Shown here one piece after another: positions 52,190 to 60,991 of a DNA stretch of 64,000 nucleotides (within the stretch, counting starts at the first letter, position 1; every line of letters starts with the position of its first letter). Under the pieces are notes generated by a model. That model made no database searches and had not been told where the DNA came from. It was given only the letters and a program-made list of their open reading frames with translations. The translations under genes were made by a program, and so were the position numbers. This DNA is from Clostridium sp. OF03-18AA (GTDB lineage Bacteria > Bacillota > Clostridia > Lachnospirales > Lachnospiraceae). The stretch lies in assembly GCF_003478035.1 (NCBI RefSeq), contig NZ_QUEP01000001.1, positions 1 to 64,000 of the forward strand, in the 5' to 3' direction.

Positions 52190-53623
52190 TTATTTTGCTT
52201 TCGCAGTTTCCTGCTTTTTGATCTCCGGTAAGATCAGACCAAGTGCTGTGAGCACTACCGGTGTGATTACATTTAATGCTGTGGAAGCGATATCGCCTTC
52301 AACATACATTCCGAGGAGACAGCAAGCTGCGGTTACGAAGAAGCACCAGCCGCCTGCAACAAGGGCAACTGTCTGGTTCTTTGTAAATTTGTACTCCGGG
52401 TTGAACTTGTTGAGGGATTTTCTGAGAGCAATGTATGCTGCGAATACCCACAAGTAACGAAGCGGCATGGTTACAGAGTTCAGTTTGTTTAACTGAGTCA
52501 GAACGGATGCAGCACCCGGTACGAAGGACTGGATCAGGATGATGCTGCCGGATAAGCAGATAACCATCTTGATACCGTTGATGTATGCGCCATGCTCATT
52601 CTTCTTTAAGAGGCCGGACGGAACGAACTGTCTTGCGTCCTCGTTGTCAAGAAGTATACGAAGCGGAGCGTCGATACTTAATACAAGTGTGGAGAACTGA
52701 CCGATGGCGTTGCATGCTGCGTAGATAACGAGCAGGAGGTTGCCAACATGGTAGTACTCACCGAGCTTCTGGAAGGACCAGTAAGCGCCGTTGGAAACGT
52801 AGGACTTGAAGCTGTCTGTGCTCTCGTTGATGACAGCCGGATCAAACATCATGCCCATCGCGATACTTCCGAGGATCGCGCAGACCATAACCATAACGGC
52901 TAACATGATCATACCCTTCGGGAATCCCTTGGACGGATCTTTTACCTTATTTACATAAGGGGAGATCTTCTCGCATCCGCCGACTGCGAATACAAGGATG
53001 GAAAGGGATGTGAAGTAGTTCACGTTGAACTGCGGGATCAGACCTTTTACTGTGTAATCAGCAGATACGAAACCGCCGTTCGGGTTGATGACCGGTGCTG
53101 CGAACATCATTAAGATGAACAGGATGGACATTACGAACATACTGGAACCAGCGATCGTCGCTAATTTCTTTAACGGGTTTAAGCCGCGGCTTGCAACCCA
53201 GCAGAAGAACAGGAAGACAGCGAGTGTTGCCATCTGTACAGCGATCGTCGGGAATGTGTCGTAAGTGGAGCCGTTCTGGAATACCATCCAGCTTAATGCC
53301 TTTAATCCGCCGCTTCCTTTACTTGCGATGTAAGTTACATGGCAAGCCCAGTAAGTCCAGCCAGCGTAATAAGCGCATTTCGGGCCGATCGTTTCGTGGA
53401 TCCAGGAGCTCACGCCGCCGCCGGACTGTTTGAACGCGGAGCCGAGCTCACCTACCATCAGGGCATAAGGCACGAAATAGAGAGCGAACATCAGAATCCA
53501 GCTGAAGATTACCTGTACTCCGTTGAAGTAAACGAAGCCATTCAGCACGTTTCCGAATCCCCAAACCGTGGAGAATGCCATGAAGGCCAGGGTGTACCAG
53601 TCGATTTTCTTGGTGTTTTCCAT
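52190..53623 (-). CDS. APC superfamily amino-acid permease
   Basis: A 477-residue transporter with about 12 helices. It begins KKIDWYTLAFMAFSTVWGFGNVLNG, has SGGGVSSWIHETIG in the unwound helix 1/2 region and the conserved helix-6 region FAVGGCEKISPYVNKVKDPSKGFPKG. It resembles YjeM/glutamate-GABA-type APC permeases; the substrate is not evident. The ATG at 53623 follows AAGGAAGG; an upstream in-frame ATG (53668) lacks a site and would give an atypical N-terminus. It is transcribed alone on the minus strand. Confidence 0.88.
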   Translation of the reverse strand: MENTKKIDWYTLAFMAFSTVWGFGNVLNGFVYFNGVQVIFSWILMFALYFVPYALMVGELGSAFKQSGGGVSSWIHETIGPKCAYYAGWTYWACHVTYIASKGSGGLKALSWMVFQNGSTYDTFPTIAVQMATLAVFLFFCWVASRGLNPLKKLATIAGSSMFVMSILFILMMFAAPVINPNGGFVSADYTVKGLIPQFNVNYFTSLSILVFAVGGCEKISPYVNKVKDPSKGFPKGMIMLAVMVMVCAILGSIAMGMMFDPAVINESTDSFKSYVSNGAYWSFQKLGEYYHVGNLLLVIYAACNAIGQFSTLVLSIDAPLRILLDNEDARQFVPSGLLKKNEHGAYINGIKMVICLSGSIILIQSFVPGAASVLTQLNKLNSVTMPLRYLWVFAAYIALRKSLNKFNPEYKFTKNQTVALVAGGWCFFVTAACCLLGMYVEGDIASTALNVITPVVLTALGLILPEIKKQETAKAK

Positions 53624-54257
53624 AAGAGACCTTCCTTTGATATAAAATTGTATTTGTCCGTTTGACACGAACTTGTTTAGTATAACATAAATTTTTGAAA
53701 AGATGAACCATTTATTATAAGGAAATAAATGAGATTCGGTTAATAAAATTCTGCGAAAACTGGATACAACGTGAAAAAATGCAGAGTTCAGATGAGATTA
53801 TAAAGGAAAAAACAGGATTCCGGAAAAATAAAAGGGAGATTACAAAAGGGGAGTGAAAAAGTAAGAGAGAACAAGATCTGAATGTCTTTACTATACGGAC
53901 AAATGTGAAAAATTGGCGGAAAAATCGGAAATGGATGCGGAATACCATCAGAAATTTCCCGACGGATCCATCCCGGAGGAGAAAATATTACAAAAATATC
54001 CTTTATGTTGGTAGGTAAATAGGAAAAAAACAGAATAAAAGAAAACTGTAACTGCGGATGCAGGGATTATTTTGTGGAAATTGGATTTCCGGTTTTCTGA
54101 TTATGTGGTAAAATAGTAAAAGATCTATTCAGACGAAGCCGGAGAGGCGGATCAGATGAGAGAAAGAAGAGGAAGACTATGAGGGAATGAAAAAGTCTGC
54201 GGGATATTATTGATGCGGTGGGAGCCGTGAAATTACAGAGAGGACAGGTGATGAAGG
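53624..54257. other. 634-base intergenic region with two divergent promoters
   Basis: On the minus strand an extended -10 (TG-T-TATACT, 53684-53679) would serve the permease. On the plus strand TTTCCG, 17 bases and TAAAAT (54109-54114) with TG upstream would serve the CmpB-like gene. The 53700-54060 part is AT-rich and holds no ORF with a ribosome binding site that I can support. Confidence 0.5.
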
Positions 54258-55565
54258 ATGGGATATTCCGGATATGAGTGGCTGTGGCTGTTTTTTGCCT
54301 ACAGCTTTTCCGGCTGGGTTCTTGAGACCGTGACAGCGGCGGTGAGGCAGAAACGCTTTGTAAACAGAGGCCTTGTAAACGGACCGCTCTGTGTGATCTA
54401 TGGAATTACCGGATCTGCACTGATGCTGGTATGCAGAGACCTCAGGGGGATCTGGCTGTTTCTTGGAAGTATGATCTTTTCCACGCTGGCGGAATGGATC
54501 GCCGGTCATGTGATCGAAAAAATGTACCATGAGCGCTGGTGGGACTATTCTCATGTGAAATGGAATCTGGATGGCTATATCTGCTTTCCGGTCTCCGTGA
54601 TCTGGGGCGTTCTGGGATTTGTCACCATGCGATGGGGAGCGCCGCTTCTGATTGACGTATTCCGGATGATCCCGATGACTCCGGCCCATCTTGTGATCTG
54701 GATCCTCAGCGGGATCCTGATCCTGGATGTCGCGGCAACTCTGTGCATCCTGTCCGGAAGAAGCCGGAGGATCCGCCAGTGGCAGGGCGTTGACTCCTGG
54801 CTGACCGGTGTGAGTTCCAGACTTGAGCGCAGGATCTACGGCTGGGTGGACCGAAGGATCCAGAATGCGTACCCGGAAGCGGCTTACCGCAGGGAGCTTC
54901 AGGCCGAGGCCGAGCAGAGAAAGACCGTCTTTGCCTACGGACTCTGTTTCTATAAGATCGCACTTTTGCTTGTTGTCGGCGCATTTTTGGGAGATATCGT
55001 GGAGACGATCTTCTGCCGGCTGACGGCAGGAATCTGGATGAGCCGGAGCAGTTTTGTCTGGGGCCCGTTCAGTATCGTCTGGGGAGTGGCTCTCGCGGCG
55101 GCGACGATGCTTTTGTACCGCTACCGGAAATATTCGGACCGCTTTCTGTTCTTTATGGGCACATTTTTAGGAGGCGCGTATGAATATACCTGCAGCGTCA
55201 TGACGGAGATCATGTTCGGAAAAGTATTCTGGGACTACAGTAAGATCCCGTTTAACCTTGGCGGGCGCATCAACCTTCTGTACTGTTTTTTCTGGGGGAT
55301 CGCGGCAGTTGTCTGGATCAAAGGTGTTTACCCGGTGATGTCCGCCTGGATCGAGAAGATCCCGATCCGCTTTGGAAAGATCGCGACATGGCTGCTCCTT
55401 GTCTTTTTCTGTGTGGATATGGCGGTTTCCGGACTGGCGTTGATCCGGAGCAGTGAACGGGAAAAGGGAATCCCGGCGACATCGTCCTGGCAGCAGGAGA
55501 TGGATGAGCATTATGGGGATGACGTGTTGAAAAAGATCTATCCGAATGCGCTGAAGGTGGATTAA
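54258..55565 (+). CDS. Putative ABC-transporter type IV membrane protein (CmpB-like), duplicated domain
   Basis: A 435-residue membrane protein with two copies of the CmpB-like domain. The first (about 1-165) has FSGWVLETVTAAVRQKRFVNRGLVNGPLCVIYG and WWDYSHVKWNLDGYICFPVSVIWG. The second (about 235-400) has GDIVETIFCRLTAGIWMSRSSFVWGPFSIVWG and FWDYSKIPFNLGGRINLLYCFFWG. Each ends in the same W-DYS...N-GG pattern. No ATPase gene lies nearby, so a transport role is only a family label. Function unknown. Confidence 0.85.
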   Translation: MGYSGYEWLWLFFAYSFSGWVLETVTAAVRQKRFVNRGLVNGPLCVIYGITGSALMLVCRDLRGIWLFLGSMIFSTLAEWIAGHVIEKMYHERWWDYSHVKWNLDGYICFPVSVIWGVLGFVTMRWGAPLLIDVFRMIPMTPAHLVIWILSGILILDVAATLCILSGRSRRIRQWQGVDSWLTGVSSRLERRIYGWVDRRIQNAYPEAAYRRELQAEAEQRKTVFAYGLCFYKIALLLVVGAFLGDIVETIFCRLTAGIWMSRSSFVWGPFSIVWGVALAAATMLLYRYRKYSDRFLFFMGTFLGGAYEYTCSVMTEIMFGKVFWDYSKIPFNLGGRINLLYCFFWGIAAVVWIKGVYPVMSAWIEKIPIRFGKIATWLLLVFFCVDMAVSGLALIRSSEREKGIPATSSWQQEMDEHYGDDVLKKIYPNALKVD

Positions 55566-55591
55566 GGGAGAAAAAGTTAAGATGGATAAAG

Positions 55592-55629
55592 AAAAGCAGC
55601 AGCAGATCAAATATCAGCTGCTGCTTTTT
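55592..55629. terminator. Bidirectional terminator between the CmpB-like gene and superoxide reductase
   Basis: AAAAGCAGCAGC pairs with GCTGCTGCTTTT around a 13-base loop, with T-rich tails in both directions. Confidence 0.8.
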
Positions 55630-55705
55630 AAAACGCGCATTTTTGAGGACTGCCGGGGCAGCTTCCGTTGTTTTTATGAGAGAGTAGCTTCGGGCAGTGC
55701 GGGAG

Positions 55706-56086
55706 TTATGCTTCCGCTTTCCAGAGTCCATGAAGATTGCAGTACTCATAAACTGCGATCAGCTTTTCACCGTCAGCGAGGAAGAACTCTGCTTCTGGTT
55801 TGTCTTCCGGAGTAAGAGAACGGCAGTGGGTTCCGAAATTTGTCTCGATCAGGATCCACTGGATATAGTGTTTTTCCATCATCGGATGTTCCACAGAGCC
55901 GACTTTTACGGAAACTTTATTTCCGTTTACTTCGAAGGCCGGGACATGTTTTTCGTGTGCACCGTCCGAAGTGCCGGGGATCAGTTCCGTCATTTTCTCT
56001 CCGCAACAGACAACCGGGACGCCGGAATCGTTCATTTTTGTGATGATATTCTTGCAGTGATTGCAGATATAGAATTTTACGCTCAT
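55706..56086 (-). CDS. Desulfoferrodoxin (superoxide reductase)
   Basis: A 126-residue two-iron superoxide reductase. The N-terminal desulforedoxin centre has C8, C11, C27 and C28. The catalytic iron centre has H47, H67, H73, C116 and H119, with the conserved lysine K46 (EKHVPA). It reduces superoxide to peroxide and protects anaerobes from oxygen exposure, probably using reduced rubredoxin. AAGGAGG precedes the ATG. Its own promoter lies at 56138-56166 (minus). Confidence 0.96.
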   Translation of the reverse strand: MSVKFYICNHCKNIITKMNDSGVPVVCCGEKMTELIPGTSDGAHEKHVPAFEVNGNKVSVKVGSVEHPMMEKHYIQWILIETNFGTHCRSLTPEDKPEAEFFLADGEKLIAVYEYCNLHGLWKAEA

Positions 56087-56428
56087 AGAGGACCTCCTTG
56101 TGAATAATCTAAAATAATAATAGCAACTGTTACTGATATAATACCATAAGAAATACCATATTGCAAGGATTATTTAAAAAACAGAATAAGATTTTTAGCT
56201 TTCAGTCTGTATTTGCTGGGGGGTCAGAAGAATAAATTTACAGGCTTATGATTTATGGAAAGCCACAGCAGCAAAACACAGGAAAATCTGGCTACAGGAT
56301 CACACCGTGGATTTTCCGGGCTATGTGAGAGTACAGAATGGAAAACTGGAGAAAGGATCAATAAAAAGAAGTGCTGGGAACGGGAAAAAGAGCTTGGGAC
56401 AGGAGAGGGAGTTTTGTCCGGCTGAGAT
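56087..56428. other. Gap between superoxide reductase and pckA
   Basis: It holds the minus-strand promoter of the superoxide reductase (TTGCAA 56166-56161, 17 bases, TATTAT 56143-56138). Between the -10 and the ribosome binding site, an AT-rich partial palindrome (about 56108-56122) resembles a PerR-type site only loosely. The remaining 56170-56428 shows nothing I can support. Confidence 0.5.
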
Positions 56429-56464
56429 TAAAAAAAGGACGCTGCAGATTTTGCAGCGTCCTTT
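56429..56464 (-). terminator. Terminator of pckA
   Basis: AAAGGACGCTGCA pairs with TGCAGCGTCCTTT, and on the minus strand is followed by a run of T residues, about 40 bases after the pckA stop. Confidence 0.88.
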
Positions 56465-56502
56465 GAAATTGCGAAATGGAAGCAGTTCCAATAAATTTAA
56501 GA

Positions 56503-58107
56503 TCAGATCTGCGGGCCAGCGGCAACAAGTGCTTTGCCGGCTTCGTTGCTCTCGTATTTTGCGAAGTTCTTGATGAATCTTCCGGAGAGGTCTTTTGCTT
56601 TCTCTTCCCAGTCAGCAACGTTTGCGTATGTATCGCGTGGGTCGAGGATCTTGGAGTCAACGCCCGGAAGCTCGGTCGGAACTTCGAAGTTGAAGTACGG
56701 GATCTTCTTTGTCGGAGCGTTTAAAATATCGCCGTTTAAGATCGCATCGATGATTCCACGGGTATCTTTGATGGAGATACGTTTTCCGGTTCCGTTCCAG
56801 CCTGTATTTACGAGGTATGCCTTAGCGCCGCTCTTTTCCATCTTCTTAACGAGCTCTTCCGCATATTTTGTCGGATGGAGTTCGAGGAATGCCTGACCAA
56901 AGCAAGCGGAGAAGGTCGGTGTCGGCTCTGTAATTCCGCGCTCGGTTCCGGCAAGTTTTGCTGTGAAACCGGACAGGAAGTAGTATTTTGTCTGCTCCGG
57001 AGTCAGGATGGATACCGGCGGAAGTACGCCGAATGCATCTGCGGAGAGGAAGATCACGTTCTTTGCTGCCGGACCTGCGGAGATCGGGCGGACGATATTT
57101 TTAATATGGTCGATCGGATAGGAGACACGGGTGTTCTCAGTTACGCTCTTGTCAGTGAAATCGATCACGCCGTCCTTGTCGAGAGTTACGTTCTCGAGAA
57201 GAGCGTTGCGCTTGATCGCATTGTAGATATCCGGCTCGGAATCTTTATCGAGGTTGATAACCTTCGCGTAGCAGCCGCCCTCGAAGTTGAATACTCCGTT
57301 GTCGTCCCAGCCGTGCTCGTCATCACCGATCAGGAGACGTTTCGGATCTGTGGAAAGAGTTGTCTTACCGGTTCCGGAGAGACCGAAGAAGATCGCGGTG
57401 TTCTTGCCTTCCATATCGGTGTTTGCAGAGCAGTGCATGGAAGCGATGCCCTTTAACGGAAGGTAGTAGTTCATCATGGAGAACATACCTTTCTTCATTT
57501 CTCCGCCGTACCAGGTATTGATGATAACCTGCTCGCGGCTTGTGATATTGAAGACAACGGCTGTCTCGGAGTTTAAGCCGAGTTCCTTGTAGTTCTCAAC
57601 TTTTGCCTTGGATGCGTTGTAAACAACGAAATCCGGCTCGAAGTTCTCGAGTTCTTCAGCAGTCGGTTTGATGAACATGTTCTTTACGAAGTGTGCCTGC
57701 CATGCGACCTCAACGATGAAACGGATCGCCATGCGGGTATCTTTGTTTGCGCCGCAGAATGCGTCGACAACGAAGAGTCTCTTATTGGAAAGTTCTTTTA
57801 ATGCGATATCTTTTACTGCCTTCCAGGTTTCCTGAGAAGCCGGATGGTTGTCGTTCTTGTATTCGTCAGATGTCCACCATACAGTATCTTTGGAATTTTC
57901 ATCCACAACGATAAATTTATCTTTCGGTGAACGGCCGGTGTAGATACCGGTCATAACATTAACTGCTCCGAGTTCGCTGACCTGTCCTTTTTCATAGCCT
58001 TCGAGTTCCGGTTTCATTTCCTCCTCGAATAACATTTCATAAGACGGGTTGTAGACGATCTCTGTGGTTCCGGTGATGCCATACTTGCTTAAATCAATCT
58101 TTGCCAT
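56503..58107 (-). CDS. pckA: Phosphoenolpyruvate carboxykinase (ATP)
   Basis: A 534-residue ATP-type PEPCK that converts oxaloacetate to PEP, or in rumen and gut anaerobes fixes CO2 onto PEP to make ATP. The kinase-1 loop is [13 protein letters not shown], kinase-2 is [10 protein letters not shown], and it has the usual [18 protein letters not shown] and [17 protein letters not shown]. The length and N-terminal [15 protein letters not shown] are typical. Together with ppdK it links the pyruvate and oxaloacetate pools. Confidence 0.97.
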   Translation of the reverse strand: MAKIDLSKYGITGTTEIVYNPSYEMLFEEEMKPELEGYEKGQVSELGAVNVMTGIYTGRSPKDKFIVVDENSKDTVWWTSDEYKNDNHPASQETWKAVKDIALKELSNKRLFVVDAFCGANKDTRMAIRFIVEVAWQAHFVKNMFIKPTAEELENFEPDFVVYNASKAKVENYKELGLNSETAVVFNITSREQVIINTWYGGEMKKGMFSMMNYYLPLKGIASMHCSANTDMEGKNTAIFFGLSGTGKTTLSTDPKRLLIGDDEHGWDDNGVFNFEGGCYAKVINLDKDSEPDIYNAIKRNALLENVTLDKDGVIDFTDKSVTENTRVSYPIDHIKNIVRPISAGPAAKNVIFLSADAFGVLPPVSILTPEQTKYYFLSGFTAKLAGTERGITEPTPTFSACFGQAFLELHPTKYAEELVKKMEKSGAKAYLVNTGWNGTGKRISIKDTRGIIDAILNGDILNAPTKKIPYFNFEVPTELPGVDSKILDPRDTYANVADWEEKAKDLSGRFIKNFAKYESNEAGKALVAAGPQI

Positions 58108-58167
58108 CGCTTATCTAACCTCTTTTCATAAATTTGATGAAAATTTTGTACATGTTCAGATTTGAAC

Positions 58168-58246
58168 AGGTACCATTACCTGGAATTTTTACAGGCAATA
58201 ATGATATCTTTCAATTCCATTATACATGAAAATTGGACAAAATCAA
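58168..58246 (-). promoter_or_regulatory. Promoter and hairpin leader of pckA
   Basis: On the minus strand TTGATT (58246-58241), a 16-base spacer and TATAAT (58224-58219). The leader contains a CAGGTA/TACCTG hairpin (58168-58183) and a GTTCA/TGAAC hairpin, function unknown. Confidence 0.65.
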
Positions 58247-58368
58247 CAACAAAATAGCAAACTTTGTTAAAATAATATCATTCTTTTGCTGCGATACGTT
58301 TCTTGCACTGAAATTCTAAGAAAATAAAGGAAAGACGTTATTTTCGAAGGAAAAGAAACAAATTGCAG

Positions 58369-58421
58369 TTGACAAAATTAGATAGTTGTACTATCATCCA
58401 AATTGGTTGATGGTACAACTA
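58369..58421 (+). promoter_or_regulatory. Promoter and operator of the MarR-ABC exporter operon
   Basis: TTGACA (58369-58374), a 17-base spacer and TATCAT (58392-58397). A 14-bp inverted repeat with one mismatch, TAGTTGTACTATCA (58383-58396) with TGATGGTACAACTA (58408-58421), overlaps the -10 and start point. It is a likely MarR autorepression site. Confidence 0.78.
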
Positions 58422-58542
58422 AAAAGTACATATCTGCGGGTGGGACCGGAGACGGCTGCAACAGCAGGAGAAGCTCATAGAGCGCGTTTTGAACAGGCGG
58501 AAAGGTTTGACGGAAAGAATTCTGCCAGAAAGGAGATCATAT

Positions 58543-59091
58543 ATGGATCAGACGGAGAGAAAGATGACGAAGATCGCCCGTGAGGTCGGAAAATTTACGG
58601 TGCAGACGATGAAAGAAGAGGGGATCGGAACGGCGGAATTTGATTTTATCCATCTTGTCCGCCACAATCCGGGGATCACCCAGACGGAGGTCCGGGAAAA
58701 GTTAAAGATCGATAAGGGAGCCGCGGCAAGACGGGCGGCGAGTCTCGAGGCGAAAGGATATCTGGAACGGAAGCCGAATCCGGCGGACGGCCGGAGTCAG
58801 CTGCTTTTTGCGACGAAGAAGGCGGAGAAGCTAAAAAATTCAAAGGCGGAGATCGAGACGATCTTTTATGAATGGCTTTTATCCGAACTTCCGGAGGACG
58901 AGAGGAACAGATTCTGCGAGACACTGGATAAGCTTTACTGGCGTTCGAAAAATGAGAGGCGTGCGGGGTTTGAAACGGTCTCTAAGCTCGTCGCAGAGCG
59001 GCAGAAAGAGGAATCCTGCGGCCGGTATACAGACCATCAGAAGGAACAAGCAGTGAAGCATGACAAAAGAGGAAACGATCATCATAAATAA
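58543..59091 (+). CDS. MarR family regulator
   Basis: A 182-residue MarR-type winged-helix repressor: the recognition region NPGITQTEVREKLKIDKGAAARRAASLEAKGYLERKPNPADGRSQLLFATKKAEKL contains the helix-turn-helix and the DGRS wing. The tail is longer and more charged than usual. The ATG at 58543 follows GAAAGGAG. Its 3' end overlaps the first ABC exporter gene by 32 bases, so the exporter is co-expressed and probably repressed by it until a drug or metabolite is bound. Confidence 0.9.
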   Translation: MDQTERKMTKIAREVGKFTVQTMKEEGIGTAEFDFIHLVRHNPGITQTEVREKLKIDKGAAARRAASLEAKGYLERKPNPADGRSQLLFATKKAEKLKNSKAEIETIFYEWLLSELPEDERNRFCETLDKLYWRSKNERRAGFETVSKLVAERQKEESCGRYTDHQKEQAVKHDKRGNDHHK

Positions 59092-60991
59092 AAAGAAACT
59101 TCATCCGGACCGGATCCTGGATTATTTCCGGGAGGAATGGAAGGTCCTGGCGCTGATCACGGTGTCTGGACTGATCTACAATCTGGGTCTCATGGCGGGA
59201 CCATGGTTTGAAGGAAAAATGGCGGGCTGCTTGATGAGGATCCTGAGCGGGGCGGAGCGGCTCCCGGCAATGCTCCGGCTGGCGTCTGCTTACGTGATCG
59301 TGATCGGGCTGGTGCAGCTGGCCAGATACATCAAGCGGTTTTATGTGCGCCGGTTTGCCAACAATGTGAACAGGAGAATGAAGAGGATCCTCTACCGGAC
59401 GCTGGTACATAAATCGCGTGTGGAGCTGGAGAAAGAGGGCGCGGGAAATGTCATCACGAAGGCGATCTCCGATGTGGACGACTGCGTGGAAGGCATGAGA
59501 AAGTTCACGACGGAGATCTTTGACACGGGCGTGGCGCTTCTCGGCTATATGGGAATGCTGTTTTACTACGACTGGAGACTTGCACTCTGTTCACTGATCT
59601 TTCCGCCGTTTTCCTATATTATCGCGGAGAAGATGAAACGGATCGTCCAGAGAACGGGGGCTGCTTACAAGGAACAGACCGGAAAACTCAATGCAGCGAC
59701 ACTGGACCGGATCACAAACGCGATCACATACCGGGTGTTCGGATGTGAGAAGGAGCGGGGAGAAGATTATGAGGTCCATCTGAAAGAGTATGAGCGTGCG
59801 GCAGTCAGGGCCAATATCTGGAACGCGGCCCTGCCGCCGGTCTACAAGGTGATCGCGATGGCGGGAACCGTGATGATCCTGTATTTTGGCTCTAAGAACA
59901 TCCTTGGAAGCGGCTGGACGAGCTGGGATGTCGCAGCATTTACGACCTTCCTCGCGTGCTATACGAAGCTTTCCGACAAGTCCTCGAAGGCGGCGAAACT
60001 CTTCAACGCGGTCCACAAGGCACAGGTGTCCTGGAAGCGGATCCATCCGTATATGGAGCGGGCTGCTCAGGCTGAGGAGGAGGATGAGATCGCAGAGCAG
60101 ACTGAAAAATTCAGTGCAAAAACAGGCGAAAGTCATACGGAACACGGCGTCATTTCCGCAGATCATCTGACATTCAGCTATCCGGGCAGTGCGCCGATCT
60201 TTGAGGATCTTTCCTTCACCGCGAAACCTGGACAGATCATCGGAATCACGGGTCCGGTGGCGTGCGGAAAATCGACGCTCGGAAAGACATTTCTCTGCGA
60301 ATATCCGTATGAAGGCCATCTGACATATGGCGGCAGAGAACTCTCCTCCTGTACGGAACAGGGGCGGAGCAGACTCATCGGATATCTCGGACATGATCCG
60401 GAACTTTTGGGCGACAGCATCAGAAATAATGTTCTTTTGGGAGATGACAGTGATGTCTGGACATGGCTGCGTGCTGTATGCTTTGATGAGGAGGTCCGGG
60501 AGATGGAGGACCGGGAAGATACGGTTGTCGGAAACAGCGGCGTCCGTCTCTCCGGCGGTCAGGCGGCGCGCCTTGCCCTGGCGAGAATGCTTTGCCATGG
60601 AAAGCCGGTGATGATCCTGGATGATCCGTTCTCGGCTCTGGACAGGAGCACGGAGAAACAGGTGTTTGAACATCTGAAGGAGCTCTCGAAGGACCGGATC
60701 GTATTCCTGATCTCCCACAGACTGTATCTGTTCCCGGAGTTCGACCAGGTGATCTGGATGGAACACGGGACGGGAACATGCAGCACGCATGAGAAGCTGA
60801 TGGCAGAAAATAAACAGTATGCCGAGTTGTATCACGCGCAGGCTGCGGAGAAAGAGTCTGCGAATGATGCAGAAGAGATGCAGAAAAAGGAATGTGGAGC
60901 TGAAAACAAGGCGTCAGGAGAAATTCGGAAAAACAGGAGATCATCGTCTGATGGGAATGAAAACGGTGGGGAAAGGAGGAAAAAGCAATGA
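59060..60991 (+). CDS. ABC exporter subunit 1 (degenerate ATPase site)
   Basis: A 643-residue half-transporter with an N-terminal six-helix exporter domain (about 20-320) and a C-terminal nucleotide-binding domain. Walker A is GPVACGKST (G398 region), the signature is LSGGQ (497-501), and Walker B is ILDDPFSALD with Asp522 where the catalytic glutamate should be. This is the non-canonical half of a heterodimer. A charged tail of about 45 residues follows. It overlaps the next gene by four bases (ATGA). Confidence 0.92.
   Translation: MTKEETIIINKKKLHPDRILDYFREEWKVLALITVSGLIYNLGLMAGPWFEGKMAGCLMRILSGAERLPAMLRLASAYVIVIGLVQLARYIKRFYVRRFANNVNRRMKRILYRTLVHKSRVELEKEGAGNVITKAISDVDDCVEGMRKFTTEIFDTGVALLGYMGMLFYYDWRLALCSLIFPPFSYIIAEKMKRIVQRTGAAYKEQTGKLNAATLDRITNAITYRVFGCEKERGEDYEVHLKEYERAAVRANIWNAALPPVYKVIAMAGTVMILYFGSKNILGSGWTSWDVAAFTTFLACYTKLSDKSSKAAKLFNAVHKAQVSWKRIHPYMERAAQAEEEDEIAEQTEKFSAKTGESHTEHGVISADHLTFSYPGSAPIFEDLSFTAKPGQIIGITGPVACGKSTLGKTFLCEYPYEGHLTYGGRELSSCTEQGRSRLIGYLGHDPELLGDSIRNNVLLGDDSDVWTWLRAVCFDEEVREMEDREDTVVGNSGVRLSGGQAARLALARMLCHGKPVMILDDPFSALDRSTEKQVFEHLKELSKDRIVFLISHRLYLFPEFDQVIWMEHGTGTCSTHEKLMAENKQYAELYHAQAAEKESANDAEEMQKKECGAENKASGEIRKNRRSSSDGNENGGERRKKQ

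Noticed and set aside
54155..54181. A nine-codon ORF upstream of the CmpB-like gene
   Set aside because: It is too short to support, with no terminator or codon pattern suggesting a leader peptide.
55582..55815. A 77-codon plus-strand ORF after the CmpB-like gene
   Set aside because: Its first part is the terminator hairpin and the rest is antisense to superoxide reductase; there is no conserved sequence.
58386..58583. A short reading frame before the MarR gene
   Set aside because: It starts inside the operator, has no ribosome binding site and no domain; the MarR gene has a better start at 58543.
59591..60835. A 414-codon minus-strand reading frame
   Set aside because: It lies wholly antisense to ABC exporter subunit 1, which has complete conserved motifs; the reverse frame has none.
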